DNA of 49,853 nt from Bordetella parapertussis (GCA_945861305.1 CAMATW010000020.1:1-49853), one strand, 5' to 3'; shown: positions 9,464 through 21,614, numbered from the stretch's first letter. Notes: generated from the letters alone by a model not told the origin. Translations and numbers: made by a program.

Positions 9464-9985
9464 TCAGCGGTATTTGGCGTCAGCCGCTTTGCTTGCCGCA
9501 ATTTGTGGCTCGTACCTGTCACCAACAGCGAGCAACATCTCTTTGGTGAAATACAAGTCGCCGCGCTTTTCTCCGTGGTACTCGAATATATGGGTTTCAA
9601 CAATGGAGTCGACAGGGCAGCTTTCTTCGCAAAAGCCACAAAAAATGCATTTGGTTAAATCGATGTCGTAGCGAGATGTGCGTCTAGAACCATCTTCGCG
9701 AACATCCGATTCAATGGTGATGGCCATGGCAGGGCAAACCGCCTCACACAGCTTGCAAGCAATGCAACGCTCTTCACCGTTGTCATACCTTCGCAAAGCG
9801 TGCAGGCCTCTGAATCGCGGACTGAGGGGGGTTTTCTCTTCAGGAAACTGAACCGTGATCTTCTTCGCAAACATGTATTTGCCAGTGATGGCCATGCCTT
9901 TGAACATCTCCAACAGCAAGAAACTGGAGAAGAAGTCTTTCCAAGAAAAAGCTGCACGGTAGGTGCTTGACTCAAGCGTTGTCAT
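9464..9985 (-). CDS. nuoI: NADH-quinone oxidoreductase subunit I
   Basis: 173 aa ferredoxin-like subunit carrying two [4Fe-4S] clusters (N6a, N6b) that pass electrons toward NuoB. Both motifs are intact: [12 protein letters not shown] and [12 protein letters not shown]. The start chosen is ATG 9985 ([15 protein letters not shown]); a longer frame reaches 10039 but would run into the end of nuoH at 9999. The N-terminal amphipathic helix ([21 protein letters not shown]) that anchors it to the membrane arm is present. Confidence 0.97.
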   Translation of the reverse strand: MTTLESSTYRAAFSWKDFFSSFLLLEMFKGMAITGKYMFAKKITVQFPEEKTPLSPRFRGLHALRRYDNGEERCIACKLCEAVCPAMAITIESDVREDGSRRTSRYDIDLTKCIFCGFCEESCPVDSIVETHIFEYHGEKRGDLYFTKEMLLAVGDRYEPQIAASKAADAKYR

Positions 9986-9998
9986 TTGAGGCTCCGCT

Positions 9999-11081
9999 TC
10001 ATGACCAAATATTCCATGGTGTTTGCATCCAAATACCAACGACTACCAACCACACTAAAGTGATGGGTATGAAAATTTTCCAGCCCAAGCGCATGATTTG
10101 GTCGTAACGAAAGCGTGGGAAGGTCGCTCTCACCCACAAGAACATCGTCACCACCACAAAGGTTTTCAAGCCTAACCATATCCAACCGGGAATCCAAGTC
10201 AACCATACACTGTCAATTGGAGGCAACCAACCGCCCAGAAACAGCAACACAGCAATGGTGGACACCAAAATCATATTGGCGTATTCGCCAAGGAAGAACA
10301 AGGCAAACGACATGCCGGAGTACTCAATCATGTGCCCCGCCACGATCTCGGATTCACCCTCGACCACATCGAATGGATGGCGGTTGGTCTCAGCCAAACT
10401 GGAAATAAAGTAGACCAAGAAAATTGGCAGCAGAGGCAACCAATTCCAAGACAAGAAAGTCAAACCCATGTCCGCAAACATGCCTTTGCCTTGACCCATC
10501 ACGATGTCTGTCAGGTTCAAACTGCCCGACACCATCAGCACCACGACCAAGGCAAAGCCCATGGCGATTTCGTAGCTGACCATTTGGGCTGAGGCCCGCA
10601 ATGCACCCAATAAAGCGTACTTGGAGTTGGAGGCCCAACCGGCAATGATGATGCCGTAAACCTCTAATGACGTGATGGCCATTAAAAACAGCAAGCCTGC
10701 ATTGATATTGGCCAAGGCCACTTCAGGACCAAACGGCACCACCGCCCATGCTGCTAGCACAGGCATCATGGTCATCACAGGCCCCATGAAGAACAAACCT
10801 TTGCTGGCCTTTGTGGGTTGAATGATTTCTTTGGTAAACACCTTCAGTGCATCTGCAATCGGTTGCAAAAGCCCAAAGGGTCCCACCCGATTGGGCCCAA
10901 ATCGAATTTGGGTAAAGCCAATGGCTTTTCGCTCCCAAAGCGTTAAATAAGCAACGCACAACAACAAAGGCATCACCACGCCCACAATCTTGAGCAATAT
11001 CCAAATCACGGGCCAAGCCATGGTCTTCCACCAAGAGGCTTCCATCAGGGCAAACCCTGTCAGATAAAGCCATTCAGACAT
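9999..11081 (-). CDS. nuoH: NADH-quinone oxidoreductase subunit H
   Basis: 360 aa membrane subunit at the base of the peripheral arm, forming part of the quinone chamber. Conserved charged loop segments are visible: [55 protein letters not shown] and [17 protein letters not shown]. The ATG at 11081 gives [18 protein letters not shown] and overlaps the end of nuoG by 8 nt. A longer frame begins at 11147 inside nuoG and is unlikely. About eight membrane helices, normal length. Confidence 0.96.
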   Translation of the reverse strand: MSEWLYLTGFALMEASWWKTMAWPVIWILLKIVGVVMPLLLCVAYLTLWERKAIGFTQIRFGPNRVGPFGLLQPIADALKVFTKEIIQPTKASKGLFFMGPVMTMMPVLAAWAVVPFGPEVALANINAGLLFLMAITSLEVYGIIIAGWASNSKYALLGALRASAQMVSYEIAMGFALVVVLMVSGSLNLTDIVMGQGKGMFADMGLTFLSWNWLPLLPIFLVYFISSLAETNRHPFDVVEGESEIVAGHMIEYSGMSFALFFLGEYANMILVSTIAVLLFLGGWLPPIDSVWLTWIPGWIWLGLKTFVVVTMFLWVRATFPRFRYDQIMRLGWKIFIPITLVWLVVVGIWMQTPWNIWS

Positions 11082-13188
11082 TGAAGGCTTCTTTCGATTG
11101 TGCATCTGCAGTTTGTTGCAGTGAGGGGGCGCGGCGCACCAAAGCATCCAACTGGTAAATACGCGCTGTTTCTGGAGCGTGGGCCATCACTGGCAACTCG
11201 GTCATGGCTTGGTCGCAAGCATTGCTCAAGCGCGAAGTCCAGTCTGGCAACAAAACATCCGCGCGGATTTGCTCGACAGTGTCGTAATCAAAACCGCTAA
11301 CACCCAACATATTGGCCAATACGCGCAACACCTTCCAAGCTGGACGCGTTTCGCCCAAAGGACGAACCACGCCGTGAAAACTTTGCACCCTACCCTCTGT
11401 ATTGATGAAAGTGCCTGCAGTCTCAGAGAATGGAGAAACAGGCAACAGCACATCGCTGATATCCATATTGGCTTTAAAGGGCGAAAGGGTAATCACCATG
11501 TCTTTGGTAGCCAAGGATTTCACCGCTTCATGCGCTTGGGCACAGTCGTCAGCGGGCTCGGTATTGAGCAAGACCATGGCTTTGACTTGCGAAGCATGCA
11601 ACATGGCTTGTGCATGCAAACCACCACTCTGGGGCAAAGCACCAGCGACTTGTGCGCCCACAGTGTTGGCAGCCTCACCCAAAAAACCCAAAGTGGCAGC
11701 TGTGTTCTTGGCAAGCCAATTGGACAGCGTCAGCAAAGCAGAGCAATGTGCATGATGGGCAACCGCATTGCCCAACAAAATAGCTTTGCGTTCACCTGAT
11801 AAGAGCGAAGAGGCAATGGCTATCGCAACGGGTGATTGCGCATTCCCTGGCAAAGGTGAAGCTTGGCCCGTTTGCTGCGCCACAACCGAAGCTACGTCTG
11901 CCATTGCTTGAAGCCAATCCGAGGCGGGCAAAATCTGCATCTGCGCCAAGGGCATAGCCCAATCTGGCGTTGTATCTGTCAAAGCATGTACTTGAGCACC
12001 ATGCCGAGCAGCATGACGCAGACGCAGCGCCAACAAAGGCTGGTCTTTGCGAATATCACTGCCAATCACCCAAGCCCTTTGCAACTGAGAAAGAGATGCA
12101 ACGCTGGTACCCAACCACCTGACATGACCGTCATGGTGAAAATCGGCTGCACGCAAACGCGAATCGATGTTGTCACTACCCAGACCACGCAGCAATTTAG
12201 CGCTCAGATACAACTCTTCCAAGGTGCTGTGGGGGCTGGCCAAACAGCCAATCGCAGCGGCGCCATGGTCGGCCTTGATGGCATTCAAACCGTTGGCGAC
12301 ATATTCCAAAGCCACTTGCCAATCAACGGTTTGCCACTCTCCGCCCTGCTTGATCAGGGGTTGCGTCAGGCGTTCAGGGCCATTGAGCGCTTCATAACTG
12401 TAGCGGTCGCGGTCGGCAATCCAGCACTCATTGACTTCTTCATTTTCAAATGGAACCACACGCAAAACCTGATGGTTTTTAACTTGCATGATCAGGTTGG
12501 CACCCGTGGCGTCGTGGGGACTGATGGATTTGCGTCGTCCTAACTCCCAAGTACGCGCTTGGTAGCGAAAAGGCTTGCTGGTGAGTGCTCCCACAGGGCA
12601 AATATCAATCATGTTCCCAGACAGTTCGGAGTCGACAGTTTCACCCACAAAGGCTTCAATCTCGGAGTGCTCGCCGCGGTGCGACATGCCCAACTCCATG
12701 CTGCCTGCAATTTCTTGACCAAACCGTACACAGCGTGTGCAATGGATACAGCGACTCATCTCTTCCATGCTGATGAGAGGGCCGACATCTTTGTGGAACA
12801 CAACTCGCTTTTCTTCGTCGTAGCGGGAAGCACTACCCCCATAACCCACAGCCAAGTCTTGCAACTGACATTCGCCACCTTGATCGCAAATCGGGCAATC
12901 AAGCGGGTGGTTGATCAGCAAAAATTCCATGACCGACTTCTGCGCCTTGATGGCACGTTCAGACTTGGTATGGACAACCATGCCCTGCGTTACAGGCGTT
13001 GCACAAGCTGGCATGGGTTTGGGTGCTTTTTCGATATCGACCAAACACATACGGCAATTGGCCGCAATGCTGAGCTTCTTGTGATAACAAAAATGCGGAA
13101 TGAAGGTGCCCGCTTGTTCGGCAGCTTGAATCACCACACTGCCTTCGGTGACTTGAACTGTCTTGCCGTCGATTTGAAGTTCAACCAT
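11074..13188 (-). CDS. nuoG: NADH-quinone oxidoreductase subunit G
   Basis: 704 aa peripheral-arm subunit of the molybdopterin oxidoreductase-derived type. The N-terminal part carries the [2Fe-2S] site ([15 protein letters not shown]), the [14 protein letters not shown] segment with the His-ligated [4Fe-4S] site ahead of it, and the CIHCTRC motif. The C-terminal 450 residues are the degenerate molybdopterin-like domain and no cofactor is expected. Shorter than the E. coli protein (908 aa) but normal for betaproteobacteria. It starts 14 nt after nuoF. Confidence 0.98.
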   Translation of the reverse strand: MVELQIDGKTVQVTEGSVVIQAAEQAGTFIPHFCYHKKLSIAANCRMCLVDIEKAPKPMPACATPVTQGMVVHTKSERAIKAQKSVMEFLLINHPLDCPICDQGGECQLQDLAVGYGGSASRYDEEKRVVFHKDVGPLISMEEMSRCIHCTRCVRFGQEIAGSMELGMSHRGEHSEIEAFVGETVDSELSGNMIDICPVGALTSKPFRYQARTWELGRRKSISPHDATGANLIMQVKNHQVLRVVPFENEEVNECWIADRDRYSYEALNGPERLTQPLIKQGGEWQTVDWQVALEYVANGLNAIKADHGAAAIGCLASPHSTLEELYLSAKLLRGLGSDNIDSRLRAADFHHDGHVRWLGTSVASLSQLQRAWVIGSDIRKDQPLLALRLRHAARHGAQVHALTDTTPDWAMPLAQMQILPASDWLQAMADVASVVAQQTGQASPLPGNAQSPVAIAIASSLLSGERKAILLGNAVAHHAHCSALLTLSNWLAKNTAATLGFLGEAANTVGAQVAGALPQSGGLHAQAMLHASQVKAMVLLNTEPADDCAQAHEAVKSLATKDMVITLSPFKANMDISDVLLPVSPFSETAGTFINTEGRVQSFHGVVRPLGETRPAWKVLRVLANMLGVSGFDYDTVEQIRADVLLPDWTSRLSNACDQAMTELPVMAHAPETARIYQLDALVRRAPSLQQTADAQSKEAFNV

Positions 13189-13202
13189 GTTCTGTGCCGC
13201 GC

Positions 13203-14555
13203 TTATGTGTACGCAGAGACCATGCAGGTCTTGTCCGTGATGTGGTGTTCAAATTCTGGGCGGAAGTGCTTGAGCATGCCGCGCACAGGCATGGCCGCAG
13301 CATCTCCCAGCGCACAAATCGTTCTGCCCATGATGTTTTCGGCGACGCTGTCGAGCAAGTCCATGTCAGCGGCTTTGCCTTGACCGTTCTCTAAGCGATC
13401 AACAATGCGCCACAACCAACCTGTGCCTTCACGGCAGGGGGTACATTGCCCGCAAGACTCGTGCATATAAAAAGCAGACAAGCGCTGCAAACTCTTGACC
13501 ATGCAGCGTGTGTCATCCATCACAATGACCGCACCAGAGCCGAGCATAGAGCCGGCCTTGGCAATCGCGTCATAGTCCATGGTGATGTCCATCATGATGG
13601 AAGCTGGCAAAACAGGTGCAGAAGAGCCGCCTGGAATCACAGCTTTGAGTTGTCGACCGCCACGCACACCACCCGCGAGTTCAAGCAGTTTTGCAAAAGA
13701 AGTGCCCATGGGGACTTCATAGTTACCGGGGTGCTCTACGTCGCCGCTGACTGAAAAAATCTTGGTCCCGCCGTTATTGGGTTTGCCGCAGGCCAAGTAG
13801 GCTGGACCACCATTGCGGATGATCCAAGGAACAGCAGCAAAAGTTTCGGTGTTGTTGATGGTGGTGGGTTTTCCATAAACACCAAAGCTGGCAGGGAAAG
13901 GTGGCTTGAAGCGAGGTTGGCCTTTTTTGCCTTCCAAGGACTCCAGCAAGGCGGTCTCTTCGCCGCAAATGTATGCGCCAAAACCGTGGGCTGCGTACAA
14001 CTGAAAATTGAACGGGCTGCCCATGATCTTGTCGCCCAAATACCCTGCTGCACGAGCCTCTTGCAAGGCTTCTTCAAACCGGTCATAGGTTTGAAAAATT
14101 TCACCGTGGATGTAGTTGTAGCCAACCGAGATGCCCATGGCATAAGCTGCAATGGCCATGCCCTCAATAACGATATGTGGATTGAACTCTAGGATGTCCC
14201 TGTCTTTGCAAGTGCCGGGCTCGCCTTCGTCAGAATTACAGACAAGGTATTTTTGCCCTGGAAATTGACGCGGCATGAAGCTCCACTTCAAACCAGTAGG
14301 GAAACCAGCACCACCACGCCCACGCAAACCTGATTCCTTCATGGTGGCAATGACTTGGTCCTGGGTCATACCCTCAGCACCGTGCATACCCAGAATGGTA
14401 CGCAAAGCTTGGTAACCACCACGCGCTTCGTAATCTTTGAGGCGCCAGTTTTTACCATCCAAGCCAGCATAAATTTGGGGTTGTACATGTCTGCCATGGA
14501 AACAGGATTGCACACCCGAGGACTGGAATTGGGCCAAAACTTGATCTAAGTTCAT
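13203..14555 (-). CDS. nuoF: NADH-quinone oxidoreductase subunit F
   Basis: 450 aa NADH-dehydrogenase subunit binding FMN and NADH. The [13 protein letters not shown] glycine-rich segment binds NADH/FMN, the [17 protein letters not shown] segment is conserved, and the [4Fe-4S] N3 site is [12 protein letters not shown] with the fourth Cys in [16 protein letters not shown] 14555 overlaps the nuoE stop by 4 nt, so coupled translation is likely; NuoE and NuoF form the NADH module with NuoG. Confidence 0.98.
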   Translation of the reverse strand: MNLDQVLAQFQSSGVQSCFHGRHVQPQIYAGLDGKNWRLKDYEARGGYQALRTILGMHGAEGMTQDQVIATMKESGLRGRGGAGFPTGLKWSFMPRQFPGQKYLVCNSDEGEPGTCKDRDILEFNPHIVIEGMAIAAYAMGISVGYNYIHGEIFQTYDRFEEALQEARAAGYLGDKIMGSPFNFQLYAAHGFGAYICGEETALLESLEGKKGQPRFKPPFPASFGVYGKPTTINNTETFAAVPWIIRNGGPAYLACGKPNNGGTKIFSVSGDVEHPGNYEVPMGTSFAKLLELAGGVRGGRQLKAVIPGGSSAPVLPASIMMDITMDYDAIAKAGSMLGSGAVIVMDDTRCMVKSLQRLSAFYMHESCGQCTPCREGTGWLWRIVDRLENGQGKAADMDLLDSVAENIMGRTICALGDAAAMPVRGMLKHFRPEFEHHITDKTCMVSAYT

Positions 14556-15082
14556 GACGGCTCCTTCGCCGCAGTACGCAAACCATCAATCATTTGATCA
14601 AGCTTGTCATCACTCATAAAACTGCACATGGACCGGTCATTGACCAGTAAAACGGGGGCATCAGCACAAGCGCCCATGCATTCCCCTGGCTGCAATGTGA
14701 ACAAGCCATCGGTCGTGGTACCACCCACTTCGATTTGAAGCTTTTCACACAAGTAATGAATCGCTTTTTGACCGCCTCGCAACTGACACGGTAAATTGGT
14801 GCACACATTAATTTTGTAGCGTCCCACGGGCTTCAAATTGAACATGTTGTAGAAGGTACTGACCTCATGCACAGCCATCACGGGCATGCCCAAATACTGC
14901 GCCACAGCTTTTTCGCCTTCAGGACTGACATGGCCATAGACTTGTTGCACGATAGACAAACACGCAATCACAGCAGACTGTTTTTGGTCTGCGGGGTATT
15001 TGGCAAGCTCTTTATCGAAACGCGCCAGCACCTCTACAGAAAAAGTCTGGGCTTCAATGATGGGCATATGTCTGATGTTCAT
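14552..15082 (-). CDS. nuoE: NADH-quinone oxidoreductase subunit E
   Basis: 176 aa thioredoxin-fold [2Fe-2S] subunit (cluster N1a). The four ligands are in [11 protein letters not shown] and [13 protein letters not shown]. The ATG at 15082 overlaps the nuoD stop (ATGA overlap); a second Met five residues later (15067) is a less likely start. The [18 protein letters not shown] segment is typical of the family. Confidence 0.98.
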   Translation of the reverse strand: MNIRHMPIIEAQTFSVEVLARFDKELAKYPADQKQSAVIACLSIVQQVYGHVSPEGEKAVAQYLGMPVMAVHEVSTFYNMFNLKPVGRYKINVCTNLPCQLRGGQKAIHYLCEKLQIEVGGTTTDGLFTLQPGECMGACADAPVLLVNDRSMCSFMSDDKLDQMIDGLRTAAKEPS

Positions 15083-16332
15083 CGGTCAATCTCACCAAAC
15101 ACGATATCCAAGGTGCCAATGATGGCCACAGTATCCGAAATCATATGTCCCCGCGTCATTTCATCCATGGCTGATAGATGCGCAAACCCAGGCGCTCTGA
15201 TTTTGAGACGGTAGGGTTTGTTGGCACCATCGCTGACCAAGTAAATACCAAACTCACCTTTGGGATGCTCTACCGCTGCATAAGCTTCGCCTTCGGGGAC
15301 ATGGAATCCTTCGGTAAAGAGTTTGAAATGGTGGATCAACTCCTCCATGCTGGACTTCATGTCTTCGCGGCTAGGAGGTGCTACTTTGTGGTTGTCAGTG
15401 ATAACAGGGCCGGGGTTGCTACGCAGCCATTTCACACATTGCTGAATAATGTGGTTGGATTGGCGCAACTCCTCGACGCGAACCAAATACCGGTCGTAGC
15501 AGTCACCGGTTTTGCCAACAGGAATATCAAAATCCATTTGGTCATACACATCGTAGGGTTGGTGTTTACGTAAATCCCAGGCAACGCCCGAGCCGCGCAA
15601 CATAGGGCCGGTGAAACCCAGATTTTTGGCTCGCTCAGGTGTGACCACACCAATGCCCACGGTACGCTGCTTCCAAATGCGGTTGTCGGTCAACAGGGTT
15701 TCGTACTCGTCAACGTATTTGGGAAAGCGTTTTGTAAAGTCTTCGATGAAATCAAGTAAAGAGCCTTGACGGTTTTCATTCAACTGCGCAATCGCTCTGG
15801 CATTTTTAATTTTGTTGGCTTGGTACTGCGGCATGGCGTCGGGCAAATCGCGGTACACACCACCAGGTCGGAAATAGGCGGCATGCATGCGGGCACCAGA
15901 AACCGCTTCATACATGTCAAACAGGTCTTCACGCTCTCGGAAGCAGTAAATCAAAATATTCATTGCCCCGCAATCGAAACCATGCGCACCCAACCACATC
16001 AAATGGTTCAGCATGCGGGTGATTTCAGAGAACATGACGCGTATGTATTGAGCGCGGATAGGCACGTCCAAACCCATCAGCCTTTCGATAGCCAAGCAAT
16101 ACGCATGCTCATTGCACATCATCGACACATAGTCGAGCCTGTCCATATAGGGCAAAGCTTGAATATAGGTTTTACTTTCAGCCAATTTTTCGGTTGCACG
16201 GTGAAGCAAACCAATGTGCGGGTCAGCACGCTGCACCACCTCGCCATCGAGTTCAAGCACCAAACGCAAAACACCATGGGCTGCGGGGTGCTGTGGCCCA
16301 AGGTTCAATGTGTAATTTTTAATATCAGCCAT
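15079..16332 (-). CDS. nuoD: NADH-quinone oxidoreductase subunit D
   Basis: 417 aa, the 49-kDa-type subunit that forms the quinone reduction site with Nuo[22 protein letters not shown] (residues 11-31) contains the conserved His of the quinone pocket; the family end [23 protein letters not shown] tail is present as [18 protein letters not shown]. nuoC and nuoD are separate here, not fused as in enterobacteria. It begins 6 nt after nuoC. Confidence 0.98.
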   Translation of the reverse strand: MADIKNYTLNLGPQHPAAHGVLRLVLELDGEVVQRADPHIGLLHRATEKLAESKTYIQALPYMDRLDYVSMMCNEHAYCLAIERLMGLDVPIRAQYIRVMFSEITRMLNHLMWLGAHGFDCGAMNILIYCFREREDLFDMYEAVSGARMHAAYFRPGGVYRDLPDAMPQYQANKIKNARAIAQLNENRQGSLLDFIEDFTKRFPKYVDEYETLLTDNRIWKQRTVGIGVVTPERAKNLGFTGPMLRGSGVAWDLRKHQPYDVYDQMDFDIPVGKTGDCYDRYLVRVEELRQSNHIIQQCVKWLRSNPGPVITDNHKVAPPSREDMKSSMEELIHHFKLFTEGFHVPEGEAYAAVEHPKGEFGIYLVSDGANKPYRLKIRAPGFAHLSAMDEMTRGHMISDTVAIIGTLDIVFGEIDR

Positions 16333-16338
16333 ATTCGA

Positions 16339-16956
16339 TCAGTGCAAACCGCCGTAGTTGTCTTCACGAACGATGCGAGGCGTGATCTCTCTGGGCTCTA
16401 TGGTGACGGGTTGGTAAATCACACGCTTTTGCTCTGCGTCGTAACGCATTTCGACATGACCAGACGTTGGGAAGTCTTTGCGGAAAGGGTGTCCAATAAA
16501 ACCGTAGTCAGTGAGGATGCGGCGTAAATCCAAATGCCCTTCAAACAAAATACCAAACAGATCGAAGGCTTCACGTTCGTACCAATTGGCGCAATTCCAT
16601 AACTCAGTGAGCGAGGGCAAAATCGGCATGTTGTCGTCTGTCGCAAACACTCGCAAACGCAAACGCCAATTGTGTGTCAATGAGAGTAAATGACTGGTCA
16701 CTGCATACCGAGGAGATTCTGTAAACGCCGAGGGGGCACTGTTTTTGTAGTCAGAGTAATCGACGCCGCACAAATCTATTAGTTGCTCAAAGGCCAAGTC
16801 GGCATGGTCCCGCAGGGTCTGGGCAATTTCGAAATAGTCTTTGGCCGCAACCGTCATGGTGATTTCACCCAAAGCAAGCTTTAACTCGGGCGAGTGATGG
16901 GCAAACACTTTGCGTAAAGTGTTTTCAAGCAGGGTGATTGAAACAGTCAAAGCCAT
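16339..16956 (-). CDS. nuoC: NADH-quinone oxidoreductase subunit C
   Basis: 205 aa, the 30-kDa-type structural subunit of the peripheral arm. The signature [30 protein letters not shown] and the following GHPFRKDFP are intact. It lies 6 nt after nuoB and 6 nt before nuoD. No cofactor is bound by this family. Confidence 0.98.
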   Translation of the reverse strand: MALTVSITLLENTLRKVFAHHSPELKLALGEITMTVAAKDYFEIAQTLRDHADLAFEQLIDLCGVDYSDYKNSAPSAFTESPRYAVTSHLLSLTHNWRLRLRVFATDDNMPILPSLTELWNCANWYEREAFDLFGILFEGHLDLRRILTDYGFIGHPFRKDFPTSGHVEMRYDAEQKRVIYQPVTIEPREITPRIVREDNYGGLH

Positions 16957-16962
16957 GGGCTG

Positions 16963-17442
16963 CTATCCACGGGCAATGGTGTTTTCACGGCGAATCTTGT
17001 TTTGCAATTGCAAGATGCCGTATAGCAAAGCTTCAGCCGTGGGGGGGCAACCAGGCACATAGACATCAACGGGCACAATGCGGTCGCAACCCCTGACCAC
17101 AGAATAGCTGTAGTGGTAATAGCCGCCGCCATTGGCACAAGAACCCATTGAAAGCACCCACCGCGGCTCGCTCATTTGGTCATAGACCTTACGCAATGCA
17201 GGCGCCATCTTGTTGCAAAGGGTGCCTGCAACAATCATCAAGTCGGATTGGCGAGGACTGGGACGAAACAACATGCCAAAACGATCGATGTCATAGCGGG
17301 CTGCACCTGCATGCATCATTTCAACGGCGCAACAAGCCAGACCAAAGGTCATGGGCCAAAGAGAGCCGGTCTTGGCCCAATTCACCACCGAGTCATAAGA
17401 GGTGGTGATGAACCCTTCAGAGAAAACACCTTCAAGTGACAT
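16963..17442 (-). CDS. nuoB: NADH-quinone oxidoreductase subunit B
   Basis: 159 aa subunit carrying the terminal [4Fe-4S] cluster N2, which reduces quinone. The tandem cysteines are in [11 protein letters not shown] (Cys37-Cys38), a third Cys in VAGTLCNK is upstream of [16 protein letters not shown], and the last is in [15 protein letters not shown]. Normal length; starts 3 nt after nuoA. Confidence 0.98.
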   Translation of the reverse strand: MSLEGVFSEGFITTSYDSVVNWAKTGSLWPMTFGLACCAVEMMHAGAARYDIDRFGMLFRPSPRQSDLMIVAGTLCNKMAPALRKVYDQMSEPRWVLSMGSCANGGGYYHYSYSVVRGCDRIVPVDVYVPGCPPTAEALLYGILQLQNKIRRENTIARG

Positions 17443-17445
17443 AAG

Positions 17446-17805
17446 TTACTCCCAATCGAGGGCGCCCTTTTTCCATTCGTAGACAAAGCCTACGACAAGA
17501 ATGGCCAGAAAAATCATCATCGCGACAAAACCCGTGGTTCCAATTTCTTTCAGCGATGCCGCCCACGGAAAAAGAAAAGCAATCTCTAAATCGAAAAGGA
17601 TAAAAAGAATCGCCACCAAGTAGTAACGTACATCGAATTTGCTTCGAGCGTCGTCAAAGGCTTCAAATCCACATTCATAGGGGGAATTTTTGGCTGCATC
17701 AGGTCGTTGGGGGCCAAGAAAATAGCCAATGGCCTGCGGCGCAACGCCGACCAACAGGCCAACGAGGATGAATAACATGACAGGCAGATACTGCTCTAGA
17801 CTCAT
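17446..17805 (-). CDS. nuoA: NADH-quinone oxidoreductase subunit A
   Basis: 119 aa, three membrane helices, first gene of the nuo series. The [40 protein letters not shown] stretch, with the switchable Cys loop seen in complex I structures, is conserved. It begins about 75 nt downstream of tRNA-Leu, so the nuo transcript may start between the two or read through from secG and the tRNA. Confidence 0.98.
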   Translation of the reverse strand: MSLEQYLPVMLFILVGLLVGVAPQAIGYFLGPQRPDAAKNSPYECGFEAFDDARSKFDVRYYLVAILFILFDLEIAFLFPWAASLKEIGTTGFVAMMIFLAILVVGFVYEWKKGALDWE

Positions 17806-17879
17806 TTCAATTTCAGGTTGAAGCTTTGGAAGCTAGATTGACAAAAATGTCTGACTCCAGCATGACAACAAGCTGGTGA

Positions 17880-17964
17880 TGGTGCCGTCGGCGAGACTCG
17901 AACTCGCACAGCTTTCGCCACTACCCCCTCAAGATAGCGTGTCTACCAATTTCACCACGACGGC
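17880..17964 (-). tRNA. tRNA-Leu (anticodon GAG)
   Basis: Full cloverleaf on the minus strand, 85 nt with the CCA end encoded. The acceptor halves GCCGTCG/CGACGGC pair perfectly, the anticodon arm is CTATC-TTGAGGG-GGTAG with GAG at 17928-17930 (plus-strand CTC), a variable arm typical of class II tRNAs follows, and the T arm has GTTCGAGTC. Placement between secG and nuoA is common in proteobacteria. Confidence 0.97.
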
Positions 17965-18081
17965 GTGACTGATTTTTAATCCGCCCCACCGCTCTCGCGA
18001 CGGGCTCTAAAAGCAGATTATCTTAACCCGAAACAGGTCTTTTTCCCCGGTGACAGGTATGAATATCCATTGGAGAAAAAA

Positions 18082-18504
18082 TCATTTCCCTGGAATTTGA
18101 GACGCAGGAGAACCGTTGGCTGCAGGCGCAGGCACAGAACTTGGGGCTGAGGGGGTGGGGACTGGGGACGGCGATACAGCACCAGGTACTTGATCAGCTG
18201 CTGTGGGGGGCGCAACAACTGGCTGGGCACGCTCTAACACGCTACCTTCGGAGGTGGGTGCGGTACGCAAATTACCAAAATACGCTTGCGCCAAAGTACA
18301 CACAAAAAATACCGCAGCCAATACGGCTGTGGTGCGTGAAAGAAAATTGGCACCGCCGCTGGCGCCAAACAAACTGCCTGATGTGCCGCTGCCAAAAGCT
18401 GCACCCATGTCCGCGCCCTTGCCGTGTTGAACCAGTATCAAACCTATCATGCCAAGCGCAGACAAAATTTGAACAACCATTAACAAGTTCAGTAGTGTGC
18501 TCAT
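18082..18504 (-). CDS. secG: preprotein translocase subunit SecG
   Basis: 140 aa. Two membrane helices (about residues 4-24 and 55-73) flank the conserved cytoplasmic loop VQHGKGADMGAAFGSG and SGSLFGASGGANFLSRTTA, the SecG signature. SecG assists SecYE in protein export. The C-terminal 60 residues are a Pro/Ala/Ser-rich, apparently disordered tail common in Burkholderiales. I use ATG 18504; the frame is open one TTG codon further upstream. Confidence 0.95.
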   Translation of the reverse strand: MSTLLNLLMVVQILSALGMIGLILVQHGKGADMGAAFGSGTSGSLFGASGGANFLSRTTAVLAAVFFVCTLAQAYFGNLRTAPTSEGSVLERAQPVVAPPTAADQVPGAVSPSPVPTPSAPSSVPAPAANGSPASQIPGK

Positions 18505-18520
18505 CAAAACTCCAAATCAG

Positions 18521-19267
18521 TTACTGCGATGCTGCAGCCACAATCGATAAAAAATCTGCCGCTTTAAGGGAAGCGCCACCCACCAAACCGCCGTCAATAT
18601 CCTGTTGAGACAACAAGCTTGCAGCGTTAGATGCATTCATACTGCCACCATACAAAATAGAAATCTTGCCAGCATGCTCAGAGGCAGCTGCCAATTGGTG
18701 CCTCAGCATGGCATGAACTTCTTGGGCTTGCTCAGGCGTGGCTGTTTTACCCGTGCCAATGGCCCACACCGGCTCGTAGGCCACCACAATTTCGCTGATG
18801 CAGTGTCCATTGGTATGAATCACAGCAGCCAACTGGCGCTTGACCACCTCAGCGGTTTGTCCAGCTTCGCGCTGGGCGAGTGTTTCACCCACACAAACGA
18901 TGGGGGTGATGCCAGCAGACAAAGCACGTTGGGCCTTTAAGGCAACAACCTCGTCGGTTTCACCATGGTACTGACGGCGCTCAGAATGCCCTACCAGCGC
19001 ATAGCGAACGCCAAAGTCCCGCAACATGGTGGCAGACACCTCACCGGTAAAGGCGCCGACATCAGACGAAGAAATATCCTGCGCACCCCAAAGCAAGGGG
19101 CTCGAAGTACACAGATGTTGCACCTGCGCCAAGTAAGGCGCAGGCACACAAACCGCGGCTTGGCAAGAACTTGAAACAAAGCCTGCATTGATGGCGGTCA
19201 ATAGATCATGATTGGCAGCCAGGCTGCCATTCATTTTCCAATTGCCCACAATCAATTTACGCATCAT
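18521..19267 (-). CDS. tpiA: triosephosphate isomerase
   Basis: 248 aa TIM-barrel enzyme interconverting glyceraldehyde 3-phosphate and dihydroxyacetone phosphate. Catalytic Lys is in GNWKMNG, the His in [15 protein letters not shown], and the catalytic Glu in [16 protein letters not shown], with the phosphate-binding YGGSMNASN and GGASLKA loops. Two tandem ATG codons are available (19267 and 19264). The gene starts only 4 nt after the pnp stop and is probably co-transcribed with it; secG follows 16 nt downstream. Confidence 0.97.
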   Translation of the reverse strand: MMRKLIVGNWKMNGSLAANHDLLTAINAGFVSSSCQAAVCVPAPYLAQVQHLCTSSPLLWGAQDISSSDVGAFTGEVSATMLRDFGVRYALVGHSERRQYHGETDEVVALKAQRALSAGITPIVCVGETLAQREAGQTAEVVKRQLAAVIHTNGHCISEIVVAYEPVWAIGTGKTATPEQAQEVHAMLRHQLAAASEHAGKISILYGGSMNASNAASLLSQQDIDGGLVGGASLKAADFLSIVAAASQ

Positions 19268-19271
19268 GGCT

Positions 19272-21416
19272 TTACTCTTGGTGCGGTTGCTCGTCAGAGT
19301 GATGCTGCTGAGGCGATGCTTCAGGGCGGTCCAGTAAGGCTTTCATGGACAACTTGATGCGACCCTTTTCATCGGTTTCTAGCACTTTGACACGCACGAT
19401 TTGACCTTCAGCCAAAACGTCAGTGACCTTGGCAATGCGCTCGTGACTGATTTGGCTGATGTGCAGCAAACCATCTTTACCTGGCAACAAATTCACCAAA
19501 GCACCGAAGTCCAAAATCTTGGTGATGGGACCTTCGTAAACCTTGCCAATTTCCACTTCTGCGGTGATTTCGCTGATGCGACGCTTGGCTTCTTCGGCTT
19601 TTGCGCCATCGGTGGCAGCAATGGTGATGGTGCCGTCTTCCTCGATATTGATTTGGCAACCGGTTTCTTCGGTCAGCGCACGAATGACAGAGCCACCTTT
19701 ACCGATCACGTCACGGATTTTTTCCGGATTGATCTTCATGGTGTAAAGCTTGGGTGCAAAGTTACTGACTTCGGTTTTGGCTTCGCCCATAGCTTCTTGC
19801 ATTTTGCCCAAAATGTGCATACGCGCTTCTTTCGCTTGGGCCAAAGCTACTTGCATGATCTCTTGGGTGATGCCCTGGATTTTGATGTCCATTTGCAAAG
19901 CAGTGATACCGTTGGTGGTGCCAGCCACTTTGAAGTCCATGTCGCCCAAATGATCTTCGTCACCCAAAATGTCGGTCAACACGGCAAAGCGGTTGCCATC
20001 TTTGATCAGGCCCATGGCAATACCAGCCACATGCGCTTTCATGGGAACACCCGCGTCCATCATGGACAAACAGCCGCCGCAGACTGACGCCATGGAAGAA
20101 GAGCCGTTGGATTCGGTGATTTCAGACACCACACGCAAGGTGTAGGGAAATTCTTCTTTGGTGGGCAAACAAGCTGCCAAAGCACGCTTGGCCAAACGGC
20201 CGTGGCCTACTTCGCGGCGCTTGGTGGAACCCATGCGACCGACTTCGCCGGTAGCAAAGGGAGGCATGTTGTAGTGGAACATGAAGCGGTCTTCAAACTC
20301 ACCAGCCAGTGCGTCGATGCGTTGGGCATCGCGTTCTGTCCCCAAGGTGGTGATGACCAAGGCCTGTGTTTCGCCACGGGTGAACAAGGCTGAACCATGG
20401 GTACGGGGCAAGACACTGTTGCGGATTTCAATGGGGCGCACAGTGCGGGTGTCGCGTCCATCAATGCGAGGTTCACCAGCCAAAATTTGGCTGCGAACAA
20501 TGCGTGCTTCGATATCGAACAACATGTTTTCCACTTTGACGCTGTCGAACTCGACACCATCCGCTTTCAAGCCAGCCATGACCGCGGCATAAGCCTCGCG
20601 GCATGCTTGGGTGCGGCTTTGCTTGTTGCGGATTTGATAGGCCGCAGTGAGCTTGTCGTCGGCCAAAGCAGCAACCTTGGCAATCAGGGGTTCGTCCTTG
20701 GAGGCTGCAGTCCATTCCCATACGGGTTTGCCTGCTTCACGCACAAGTTCATGTATGGCGTTGATAGCTACACGGCTTTGCTCATGACCAAACACGACTG
20801 CGCCCAGCATGATTTCTTCTGACAACTGAAGCGCTTCAGACTCGACCATTAGCACAGCGGCTTCGGTGCCAGCTACCACCAAATCCATGACGCTGTCTTT
20901 GCGCTGGGTTTGTCCAGGGTTCAATACGTATTCGCCATTGATGTATCCCACACGGGCCGCGCCCATGGGACCGTTGAAAGGGATACCAGAAATGGCCAAG
21001 GCGGCCGAGGTGCCAATCATGGCGGCGATGTCAGCGTCTACCTCGGGGTTCAAAGAAACGGTGTGTATGACCACATGCACTTCGTTGTAAAAACCTTCGG
21101 GGAACAGAGGACGGATGGGACGGTCAATCAGACGACTGGTGAGTGTTTCAAGTTCGCTAGGCTTGGCTTCGCGCTTGAAGAAACTGCCAGGTATTTTGCC
21201 GGCGGCGTAAGTTTTCTCGATGTAGTCAACGGTCAGAGGAAAGAAATCCTGACCCGCTTTGGCACTTTTGGAAGCGACGACAGTAGCGAGTACGACGGTA
21301 TCGTCAATAGTGACCAACACCGCTCCGTTGGCTTGGCGAGCAATTTCACCGGTTTCCATGGTGACCGTGTGCTGGCCCCACTGGAAAGTTTTGCTTACTT
21401 TGTTGAATAAGGACAT
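19272..21416 (-). CDS. pnp: polyribonucleotide nucleotidyltransferase (PNPase)
   Basis: 714 aa phosphorolytic 3'-5' exoribonuclease of the RNA degradosome. Two RNase PH domains are separated by an alpha-helical region; the second contains [19 protein letters not shown] domain ([25 protein letters not shown]) and a C-terminal S1 domain ([30 protein letters not shown]) follow, then a short Gln/His-rich tail. An AGGAAACAC ribosome site precedes ATG 21416. The gene lies downstream of rpsO, as usual. Confidence 0.98.
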   Translation of the reverse strand: MSLFNKVSKTFQWGQHTVTMETGEIARQANGAVLVTIDDTVVLATVVASKSAKAGQDFFPLTVDYIEKTYAAGKIPGSFFKREAKPSELETLTSRLIDRPIRPLFPEGFYNEVHVVIHTVSLNPEVDADIAAMIGTSAALAISGIPFNGPMGAARVGYINGEYVLNPGQTQRKDSVMDLVVAGTEAAVLMVESEALQLSEEIMLGAVVFGHEQSRVAINAIHELVREAGKPVWEWTAASKDEPLIAKVAALADDKLTAAYQIRNKQSRTQACREAYAAVMAGLKADGVEFDSVKVENMLFDIEARIVRSQILAGEPRIDGRDTRTVRPIEIRNSVLPRTHGSALFTRGETQALVITTLGTERDAQRIDALAGEFEDRFMFHYNMPPFATGEVGRMGSTKRREVGHGRLAKRALAACLPTKEEFPYTLRVVSEITESNGSSSMASVCGGCLSMMDAGVPMKAHVAGIAMGLIKDGNRFAVLTDILGDEDHLGDMDFKVAGTTNGITALQMDIKIQGITQEIMQVALAQAKEARMHILGKMQEAMGEAKTEVSNFAPKLYTMKINPEKIRDVIGKGGSVIRALTEETGCQINIEEDGTITIAATDGAKAEEAKRRISEITAEVEIGKVYEGPITKILDFGALVNLLPGKDGLLHISQISHERIAKVTDVLAEGQIVRVKVLETDEKGRIKLSMKALLDRPEASPQQHHSDEQPHQE

Positions 21417-21491
21417 CTGTGTTTCCTGAAATTAGGCGGGAAGTGAAGGCCACTTCACCAAAGCCCAAAAACACCTATCAGACTACGATGC

Positions 21492-21521
21492 CATTCCAGA
21501 AAAATCGGTTCTTTTGGAATG
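21492..21521 (-). promoter_or_regulatory. hairpin in the rpsO-pnp intercistronic region
   Basis: Inverted repeat CATTCCA ... TGGAATG within the 198-nt gap between rpsO and pnp. In E. coli an RNA stem at this place is cut by RNase III and mediates pnp self-control. The position is comparable here, but the arms are only 7 bp, so the role is an inference. Confidence 0.35.
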
Positions 21522-21614
21522 ACACAGCTTCGATCTGCTTCAGAGTTTTTGTAAAGTTTTTCAATACTGCCAAGCCCTGAGCGTGAGAGTCCAAGACCTG
21601 GCTGAGATGAAAAA

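Noticed and set aside
12559..13383. 274-codon plus-strand frame
   Set aside because: Antisense to nuoG and nuoF, which are both complete; high third-position GC makes such shadows common. No ribosome site or family.
15766..16527. 253-codon plus-strand frame
   Set aside because: Antisense to nuoD and nuoC; shadow frame.
19401..20087. 228-codon plus-strand frame
   Set aside because: Antisense to pnp; shadow of a highly conserved coding gene.
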